DNA of 64,000 bases. Source: an uncultured Oscillospiraceae bacterium. Lineage in GTDB: Bacteria; Bacillota; Clostridia; Oscillospirales; Oscillospiraceae. The first letter of the stretch is position 1, and every line of letters starts with the position of its first letter. Positions 58,366 to 64,000 of the stretch are shown one piece after another. A model generated the notes under the pieces. The model was given only the letters and a program-made list of their open reading frames with translations, made no database searches and was not told where the DNA came from. The position numbers and the translations under genes were made by a program. The stretch lies in NCBI GenBank assembly GCA_934569225.1, contig CAKTKC010000015.1, positions 9,300 through 73,299 on the forward strand. Reading direction: 5' to 3'.

Positions 58366-60286
58366 GACAATTGCACAGAAAATCATTGCGTCCCATCTGG
58401 TATCCGGGGACATGACCCCCGGCAGCGAGGTGGCGCTGCGCATCGACCAGACCCTGACCCAGGATGCCACCGGCACCATGGCCTATCTGGAATTCGAGAC
58501 CATGGGCATTCCCAGAGTGAAGACGGAAATGAGCATTGCCTACGTCGATCACAATACCCTCCAGTGCGGCTTTGAGAACAGCGACGACCACCGCTATTTG
58601 CAGACCGTCACCGCCAAGCACGGCGTGTATTTTTCTCGTCCCGGCAACGGCATCTGCCATCAGGTGCATCTGGAGCGCTTCGGCAAGCCCGGCAAGACCC
58701 TCATCGGCTCTGACAGCCACACCCCCACCGGCGGCGGCATCGGAATGCTGGCCTTCGGCGCGGGCGGACTGGACGTGGCAGTGGCCATGGGCGGCGGCGC
58801 GTACTATATCACCATGCCCAAAATGTACAAAGTGAACCTGACGGGCAGACTCAGACCCTACGTCACTGCCAAGGACGTATCCCTGGAGCTGCTTCGCATC
58901 CTCTCCGTCAAGGGCGGCGTGGGCGCGATCATCGAGTGGGGCGGCGATGGCGTTGCCACCCTGTCCGTCCCGGAGCGGGGCACCATCACCAACATGGGTA
59001 CCGAGCTGGGCGCTACCACCTCCATTTTCCCCTCTGACGAGGTCACGAGAAAATTTCTGGCCGCCCAGGGCAGGGAAGGGGACTACGTTCCTCTGTCCAG
59101 CGACCCGGACGCGGAATATGATAAGATCATCGACATTGATCTCAGCACCCTCAAGCCCATGATCGCCTGCCCCCACAGCCCGGACAACGTGGTGGCCGTG
59201 GAGACGCTGAAAGACGTGAAGGTCGATCAGGTGTGCATCGGCTCCTGCACCAATTCCTCTCTGTACGATATGCTCAAAGTCGCCGCCATGCTGAAGGGCA
59301 AGACCATTCACCCGTCTGTCAGCCTGTCCGTGTCCCCCGGCTCCCGGCAGGTGCTGACCATGCTCAGCGACTGCGGTGCCCTGTCGGACATCCTCGCCAG
59401 CGGCGCACGGCTGCTGGAATGCGCCTGCGGCCCCTGCATCGGCATGGGCTTCTCGCCAAACTCCGGCGGCGTTTCCTTAAGAACCTTCAACCGGAACTTC
59501 CTCGGCCGTTCCGGAACACGGGACGGACAGGTGTATCTGGTTTCCCCCGAAACCGCCGTGGCTTCCGCCCTGACGGGGTACATCACCGACCCGACCACCA
59601 TCGACCATCCCCTGAACGTGACCATGCCGGAGAAATTCCTTGTGAACGACTCCGCCGTGCTGCCGCCTCTCCCCGCGGACAAGGCGGCGGACGCCGAAGT
59701 GCTTCGCGGCCCCAACATCAAGGAATTCCCCAAGAGCAAGCCCTTTGCCGACAGCCTGACGGCGAAGCTGGTGCTGAAAGTGGGCGACAACATCACCACC
59801 GACCACATCATGCCCGCCGGTGCGAAGATTCTGCCCTATCGGTCGAACATCCCTTACCTGAGCAAGTTCTGCTTCGAGGTCTGCGACCCCACCTTCGCCG
59901 AGAGAGCCAGGGCGGCGGGGGATGGCATCGTCGTGGGCGGCAGCAACTACGGGCAGGGTTCCTCCCGGGAGCACGCGGCGCTGGTGCCCATGTACCTGGG
60001 CATCCGGTGCGTCATTGCCAAGTCTTTCGCCAGAATCCATGTGGCGAACCTGATCAACGCGGGTATCTTGCCGGTGACCTTTGAAAATCCGGAGGACTAC
60101 GACAAGCTGAGTCAGGACGCGGTTCTGACCATTTCGGATATTGCCAGCGGCATGGAGCGGGGCAGACTCGCGGTCACTGCCGATAATGGCTTCAAGTTTT
60201 ATGTAAACTGCACCCTGTCGGAGCGTCAGAGAGCGATTCTGCTGGCAGGCGGACTGCTGAACTACACAAAGGAGGGCGGACAATAA
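58358..60286 (+). CDS. acn: Aconitate hydratase
   Basis: 642 residues from the ATG at 58358 (GGGAGG upstream, within the GntR gene). The 4Fe-4S ligands are the Cys in GSCTNSS (about 295) and two in CACGPCIG (about 355). Substrate-binding motifs GSDSHTPTGGGIGM near 122 and the C-terminal swivel domain GSNYGQGSSREHAAL near 527 match. It isomerises citrate to isocitrate. Shorter than AcnA/AcnB; it belongs to the compact aconitase/IPMI-like group found in Clostridia. Confidence 0.95.
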   Translation: MGKTIAQKIIASHLVSGDMTPGSEVALRIDQTLTQDATGTMAYLEFETMGIPRVKTEMSIAYVDHNTLQCGFENSDDHRYLQTVTAKHGVYFSRPGNGICHQVHLERFGKPGKTLIGSDSHTPTGGGIGMLAFGAGGLDVAVAMGGGAYYITMPKMYKVNLTGRLRPYVTAKDVSLELLRILSVKGGVGAIIEWGGDGVATLSVPERGTITNMGTELGATTSIFPSDEVTRKFLAAQGREGDYVPLSSDPDAEYDKIIDIDLSTLKPMIACPHSPDNVVAVETLKDVKVDQVCIGSCTNSSLYDMLKVAAMLKGKTIHPSVSLSVSPGSRQVLTMLSDCGALSDILASGARLLECACGPCIGMGFSPNSGGVSLRTFNRNFLGRSGTRDGQVYLVSPETAVASALTGYITDPTTIDHPLNVTMPEKFLVNDSAVLPPLPADKAADAEVLRGPNIKEFPKSKPFADSLTAKLVLKVGDNITTDHIMPAGAKILPYRSNIPYLSKFCFEVCDPTFAERARAAGDGIVVGGSNYGQGSSREHAALVPMYLGIRCVIAKSFARIHVANLINAGILPVTFENPEDYDKLSQDAVLTISDIASGMERGRLAVTADNGFKFYVNCTLSERQRAILLAGGLLNYTKEGGQ

Positions 60287-61398
60287 TGAAGGAAATTACA
60301 CTTGCCTGTGAGGCGTTCCAGAAGCTGCTGGAGGAGCAGCTGGAGAGAATCCGGAATATGAACGGGGAAAAGACGGACTTTGCCACCAAAAAGCAGGTTG
60401 TCATCGGCGTTATTGACGGCGACGGTATCGGCCCCGTCATCACGGCGCAGGCCACTCGGGTGCTGGAAAAGCTGCTGGCGGAAGAAATTGCGGCGGGGTC
60501 CATCGTCATCAAGCAGATCGAGGGGCTGACCATTGAGAACCGCATGGTCTGCGGCAAGGCCATTCCCGACGATGTTCTGGCGGAGATCAAGACCTGCGAC
60601 GTGCTGCTGAAAGGCCCCACTACCACCCCCATGGGCGGCAAGATGGAGAGCGCCAACGTGGCCATGCGCCGGGAGCTGGATCTGTACGCCAACTGCCGTC
60701 CCGTGTGCATCCCCGAAAAGAACATTGACTGGATGTTCTTCCGGGAGAATACCGAGGGTGAGTACGTTTTGGGCAGCCGGGGCGTGGAGCTGCCCGGCAT
60801 GGCGGTGGACTTCAAGGTGACTACGGATCCCGGTACCCGCCGGATTGCCAGAGCCGCCTTTGACTACGCCAAAAACAACGGCAAGACCCATGTGGCGGTG
60901 GTCACCAAGGCCAACATCATGAAGAAGACCGACGGTAAATTTACCGCCATCTGCCACGAGGTCGCCGCCGATTATCCCGGTATCACCGTGGACGATTACT
61001 ACATCGACATCATGACGGCGAATCTGCTGAAAGAGCCGCTGCGGGAGCAGTTCCAGGTGGTGCTGCTGCCCAACCTCTACGGCGATATCATCACCGACGA
61101 GGCCGCCCAGATCCAGGGCGGCGTGGGCACGGCGGGCAGCGCCAACGTAGGCGACCGCTACGCCATGTTCGAGGCGATCCACGGCTCCGCCCCCCGGATG
61201 ATCGAGCGGGGCATGGGGGACTATGCCAACCCGGCCAGCATCATCAAGGCCACTGCCATGCTGCTTCGCCACATCTGCCGGGTTGACGCCGCCGCGCGGC
61301 TGGAAAAGGCCATGGCGGAATGCACGGTAGAAGTTAAGAGCGACGGCACCGCAGCCACTGCCGCGCAGTATGCCGATGCCGTGATGGCGCTGCTGTAA
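60286..61398 (+). CDS. icd: Isocitrate dehydrogenase (isopropylmalate-type family)
   Basis: 370 residues. Start A of ATG overlaps the previous stop. Substrate and metal motifs: VIDGDGIGPVIT near 42, REN-T-EGEY in FFRENTEGEYVLG near 148, NLYGDIITDEAAQIQGG near 263 and EAIHGSAPRM near 299. The operon context (citrate synthase, aconitase) argues for isocitrate oxidation to 2-oxoglutarate, not 3-isopropylmalate. Cofactor preference cannot be assigned by eye. It completes the oxidative branch to glutamate. Confidence 0.9.
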   Translation: MKEITLACEAFQKLLEEQLERIRNMNGEKTDFATKKQVVIGVIDGDGIGPVITAQATRVLEKLLAEEIAAGSIVIKQIEGLTIENRMVCGKAIPDDVLAEIKTCDVLLKGPTTTPMGGKMESANVAMRRELDLYANCRPVCIPEKNIDWMFFRENTEGEYVLGSRGVELPGMAVDFKVTTDPGTRRIARAAFDYAKNNGKTHVAVVTKANIMKKTDGKFTAICHEVAADYPGITVDDYYIDIMTANLLKEPLREQFQVVLLPNLYGDIITDEAAQIQGGVGTAGSANVGDRYAMFEAIHGSAPRMIERGMGDYANPASIIKATAMLLRHICRVDAAARLEKAMAECTVEVKSDGTAATAAQYADAVMALL

Positions 61399-61415
61399 AA
61401 TCTGATAGGGGAAAA

Positions 61416-61445
61416 TCGAGGCTTCCCCCGGAGGGGAAGCCTCGA
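61416..61445 (+). terminator. Hairpin after icd
   Basis: TCGAGGCTTCCCC pairs with GGGGAAGCCTCGA. No T-run, so termination is weak or Rho-assisted. Confidence 0.5.
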
Positions 61446-61463
61446 ATCGTATAAAGAAAGACA

Positions 61464-61500
61464 AAATAAAAACGCCGCTGAAAATTTCAGCGGCGGATTT
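61464..61500 (-). terminator. rpmB terminator
   Basis: Minus strand: CGCCGCTGAAA and TTTCAGCGGCG followed by TTTTTATTTT. Confidence 0.85.
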
Positions 61501-61514
61501 ATATGCCAGGTTAA

Positions 61515-61703
61515 TCAGACGGCGCGCTCAACCTTGTTGGAGCGGAGGCATCTGGTACAAGCGTACACATGGCAGGGGGTTCCGTTAACGACAGCCTTGA
61601 CGCGCTTCACGTTGGGCTTCCATGCACGGTTAGAACGTCTGTGGGAGTGAGAGACCTTGATACCGAAGGTTACGCCCTTACCACAAAAATCACACTTAGC
61701 CAT
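61515..61703 (-). CDS. rpmB: Ribosomal protein bL28
   Basis: 62 residues. MAKCDFCGKGV with a CxxC pair and YACTRCLRS with a second CxxC, forming a zinc ribbon; basic middle HSHRRSNRAWKPNVKRVK. A zinc-binding C+ paralogue type. AGGTGC lies upstream. Its own promoter and terminator. Confidence 0.97.
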   Translation of the reverse strand: MAKCDFCGKGVTFGIKVSHSHRRSNRAWKPNVKRVKAVVNGTPCHVYACTRCLRSNKVERAV

Positions 61704-61764
61704 TTTCTAGCACCTCCCATCCGATAATGACTCGATGAATACGCCAATTCACAGGCGCTAAGAT

Positions 61765-61793
61765 ATGATATCAGATTTTGAGGTAAAATGCAA
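61765..61793 (-). promoter_or_regulatory. rpmB promoter
   Basis: Minus strand TTGCAT (plus 61788-61793), 17-base spacer, TATCAT (plus 61765-61770). Confidence 0.7.
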
Positions 61794-61829
61794 GTGTTTT
61801 TTTCAAAAAATTTGTTTTTTTGAAATGTA

Positions 61830-61858
61830 TTGATATTCCCGCCCCGTACGGGTATAAT
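61830..61858 (+). promoter_or_regulatory. hprK promoter
   Basis: TTGATA (61830-61835), 17-base spacer, TATAAT (61853-61858). Confidence 0.75.
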
Positions 61859-61891
61859 GGTGGGGAAAAGCTTGCTTTCGGGGTGAAAACC

Positions 61892-62839
61892 ATGACGGAT
61901 ACATACAGTGTGCCGCTGAAAACGCTGGTAAAGGAATTTAATCTGGAAGTCACCTATGCGTCCACGGATTTTGACGCCATCCGCATCACCGTTGAGGACG
62001 TGGCAAGACCCGGCCTTCAGCTGGCGGGCTATTTTGACCATTACGAGCCTATGCGTCTGCAGGTCATGGGCAATGTGGAAATGAGCTACGTGGACAAATT
62101 GCAGCCCAAGGAGCGGGGAGCAATCTTCGACCGGCTGTTTTCCTACAAATTCCCGGCGCTGCTCATCGCCCGGGACATCCCGCCCCATGCCGAATGCCTC
62201 CAGATGGCGCAGAAGCACAATGTCACCGTCCTGCGCACCAAGGAAGCCACCAGCACCATCGTTTCCACCATCATCACCTACCTGAAAGCCGCGCTGGCGC
62301 CCCGGATCACCCGTCACGGCGTGCTGGTGGAGGTCTACGGCGAGGGGATTCTTCTGATCGGCGACAGCGGCATCGGCAAAAGTGAGGCCGCTGTGGAGCT
62401 GCTCAAGCGCGGCCACCGGCTGATCGCCGACGACGCCGTGGAAATCCGCAAGGTCTCCACAAATTCGCTGGTGGGCACCGCCCCCGAGCTGATCCGCAAT
62501 TACATCGAGCTGCGGGGCATCGGCATCGTCAACGTGGCGAAGCTGTTCGGCATGGGCGCCGTCCGCACGGAAAACGAGATCAATCTGATCGTGAACATCG
62601 TCCCCTGGAACACCCAGGAGGTCTACGACCGGCTGGGTCTGGAGGAGCAGTACATGGAGCTGCTGGGGGTCAAGGTTCCCATGAATACCATCCCCATCAC
62701 CCCGGGGCGGAACCTTGCCATGATTCTGGAGGTGGCGGCCATGAACAACCGTCAGAAAAAGCTCGGCTACAACGCCGCGCTGGAGTTCACGGAGCAGGTC
62801 AACCAACATTTCGACGAAAACATGGGAAGAAACACATGA
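61892..62839 (+). CDS. hprK: HPr kinase/phosphorylase
   Basis: 315 residues from the ATG at 61892 (an upstream frame begins at 61820 but lacks a ribosome site; the one here, GGGGTGAAAACC, is weak). Walker A GDSGIGKSE is near residue 156; the HprK signature is in EIRKVSTNSLVGTAPELIRNYIELRGIGIVNV. It phosphorylates HPr at Ser46 to signal carbon status through CcpA, and reverses this. Its end overlaps rluA (ATGA). Confidence 0.96.
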   Translation: MTDTYSVPLKTLVKEFNLEVTYASTDFDAIRITVEDVARPGLQLAGYFDHYEPMRLQVMGNVEMSYVDKLQPKERGAIFDRLFSYKFPALLIARDIPPHAECLQMAQKHNVTVLRTKEATSTIVSTIITYLKAALAPRITRHGVLVEVYGEGILLIGDSGIGKSEAAVELLKRGHRLIADDAVEIRKVSTNSLVGTAPELIRNYIELRGIGIVNVAKLFGMGAVRTENEINLIVNIVPWNTQEVYDRLGLEEQYMELLGVKVPMNTIPITPGRNLAMILEVAAMNNRQKKLGYNAALEFTEQVNQHFDENMGRNT

Positions 62840-63801
62840 AAGAGTTTACCATCGGCCAGAACGACGCGGGGCAGCGTTTGGATCGCTTTCTTGCGAAGGC
62901 AGTTCCGCTGCTTCCGGCGTCCCTGGCGCAGAAATATATCCGCATCAAGCGCATCAAGTGCAACGGCAAGCGCATTGACCGGGACACCCGCTTGCAGGAA
63001 GGCGACGTGTTGCAACTGTATATCAACGACGAATTTTTCGACAACCCCCGGGAGGACAACGCCTACCTCACCGTGGCGAATCCCAAGCTGAACATCGTCT
63101 ACGAGGACGAAAACATTCTGCTTGTGGACAAGCGCCCCGGCCTTGCGGTGCATCCCCACGACGGCGCGGAATATGGCCGCACCCTGATCGACCACATCCA
63201 ATCTTACCTGTACCAGAAGCGGGAGTGGCGTCCCCGGGAGGAAAACGCCTTCACCCCGGCGCTGTGCAACCGGATTGACCGGAACACCGGGGGCATCGTG
63301 ATCGCCGCCAAGACGGCGGAAGCCCTGCGGGTGATGAATCAGAAGATCAAGGATCGGGAGATCGACAAGCGGTACCTTGCTATCGTGGAAGGGAGCCCCA
63401 AGCCCAAAGAGGGGAGCCTGAAAGGGTATCTCTTCAAGGACGCCCAGAAAAACCGGGTGTACGTCACGGACACGCCCCAGCCTGGCAGCAAAACCTGTCA
63501 GACCAATTACAACACCCTCGCAACCGCGGCGGGACTTTCACTTGTAGAGTGCGAGCTGATCACCGGCCGCACGCATCAGATTCGCGCCCAGTTCGCCCAC
63601 GCGGGACACCCCCTGCTGGGAGACGGCAAGTACGGCAAGCTGGACAAGCGCTTCGACCGGAACTATCAGGCGCTGTATTCCTACAAGCTGACCTTCACCT
63701 TCACCACGGACGCCGGGGCGCTGGCCTATCTGAATGGCAAATCTTTTCAGGTGGAAAAGGTGGATTTCGCGGAGCAGTATTTCCCCAACGTGAAAATATA
63801 A
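62836..63801 (+). CDS. RluA-family pseudouridine synthase
   Basis: 321 residues. N-terminal S4 domain (about 5-65, GQRLDRFLAKAVPLL), then the catalytic domain with the Asp in CNRIDRNTGGIVIAAKT near residue 151 and LITGRTHQIRAQFAHAGHPLLGD near 240. It modifies uridines in rRNA or tRNA (RluC/D-like). Overlaps hprK by 4 bases. Confidence 0.94.
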   Translation: MKEFTIGQNDAGQRLDRFLAKAVPLLPASLAQKYIRIKRIKCNGKRIDRDTRLQEGDVLQLYINDEFFDNPREDNAYLTVANPKLNIVYEDENILLVDKRPGLAVHPHDGAEYGRTLIDHIQSYLYQKREWRPREENAFTPALCNRIDRNTGGIVIAAKTAEALRVMNQKIKDREIDKRYLAIVEGSPKPKEGSLKGYLFKDAQKNRVYVTDTPQPGSKTCQTNYNTLATAAGLSLVECELITGRTHQIRAQFAHAGHPLLGDGKYGKLDKRFDRNYQALYSYKLTFTFTTDAGALAYLNGKSFQVEKVDFAEQYFPNVKI

Positions 63802-63802
63802 A

Positions 63803-63830
63803 AAATGGCATCCCGGATGGGATGCCATTT
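63803..63830. terminator. rluA terminator
   Basis: AAATGGCATCCC-GGAT-GGGATGCCATTT. Works in both directions by its A/T edges. Confidence 0.8.
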
Positions 63831-63843
63831 GGCGTATTTCAAA

Positions 63844-63860
63844 GGGCGGTTAAGCCGCCC
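63844..63860 (-). terminator. Possible terminator of an incoming minus-strand gene
   Basis: Minus strand GGGCGGC-TTAA-CCGCCC then TTTG. It sits about 85 bases downstream of a possible coding end at 63945. Confidence 0.5.
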
Positions 63861-63944
63861 CCTGTAATAGATTTCTACCGGAGCCGTAAACAATTTTGCG
63901 CATAACTCTTGACACTACCCGACAAACAGGATGTTGCCAAGCAA

Positions 63945-64000
63945 TTATTTGCCCTTTTCCAAAGAGGTAATGATTGCAGACCCCATTACAACAATTGCAA
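63945..64000 (-). CDS. Possible C-terminal end of an unseen gene
   Basis: Only 17 codons are visible: AIVVMGSAIITSLEKGK-stop on the minus strand. The hydrophobic-then-charged end looks like the last strand and helix of a TIM-barrel enzyme, but it cannot be assigned. A hairpin downstream supports a gene ending here. Confidence 0.35.
   Translation of the reverse strand, partial: AIVVMGSAIITSLEKGK

Noticed and set aside
1..64000. CRISPR arrays or rRNA genes
   Set aside because: No regularly spaced direct repeats of 23-40 bases and no rRNA segments were seen.

Overview
The window is chromosomal DNA from an anaerobic Gram-positive bacterium of the class Clostridia, most like the Oscillospiraceae/Ruminococcaceae gut lineage. 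The basis is the gene content (HprK, TrmK, XpaC-TelA, DUF1540, DUF3793, DUF6472, a GGGtGRT protein with a NifU-like partner, a Clostridia-type Re-citrate synthase operon), strong AGGAGG ribosome sites, TTGACA/TATAAT promoters and high GC in most genes. No rRNA or CRISPR array was seen. There is one tRNA (Asp).

Layout. 0-3.2 kb: the 3' part of a branched-chain amino-acid ABC transporter operon (livHMGF). 3.3-9.8 kb: adhE behind a structured leader, a GNAT enzyme, a DUF1858 redox-disulfide protein, a structured repeat, trmK-nif3 and yebC. 9.8-19.3 kb is accessory DNA. It holds a lipoprotein and a divergent small repressor, then a roughly 7.7-kb integrative element bounded by a 260-bp direct repeat and inserted at the 3' end of the GGGtGRT gene. 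The element carries a tyrosine integrase, a serine recombinase, a WYL regulator, a Cro-type repressor with three operators, a PH-SHOCT membrane protein and several unknown proteins. 19.2-28.2 kb: GGGtGRT/NifU-like pair, hemW, lepA, rpoD, rpe, DUF1540 and an HtrA-type protease. 28.2-35 kb: a Gly-rich secreted repeat protein, a membrane XRE regulator, 5-FCL, small conserved proteins, YfcE and a lipoprotein with an HELYH motif. 35-45 kb: CBS protein, lysA, PAQR protein, cstA, an XRE-superoxide-reductase fusion, a GPH symporter, an rRNA methyltransferase, YbaK, a second copy of the structured repeat, and a DUF3793-flavodoxin cluster. 45-56 kb: tRNA-Asp, sugar transferase and cardiolipin synthase, a CIRCE-controlled hsp20, acyltransferase/DUF3021/LytTR, a PPase-Nudix fusion, xpaC-telA, a 28-residue Cys-rich peptide gene, YgjP and a ZIP transporter. 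56-64 kb: an operon for the oxidative branch of the TCA cycle (Re-citrate synthase, GntR regulator, aconitase, isocitrate dehydrogenase), then rpmB and hprK-rluA.

How genes work together. The citrate synthase-GntR-aconitase-IDH operon would convert oxaloacetate and acetyl-CoA to 2-oxoglutarate for glutamate synthesis. livHMGF and cstA import amino acids and probably peptides or pyruvate. adhE disposes of acetyl-CoA and NADH as ethanol. HprK links carbon status to regulation.

Most unusual items: the two copies of a ~200-nt four-hairpin repeat with compensatory base changes; the integrative element with its repeated operators and palindromes; the XRE-SOR fusion with all expected iron ligands; and the short Cys-rich peptide gene with its own promoter, ribosome site and terminator.
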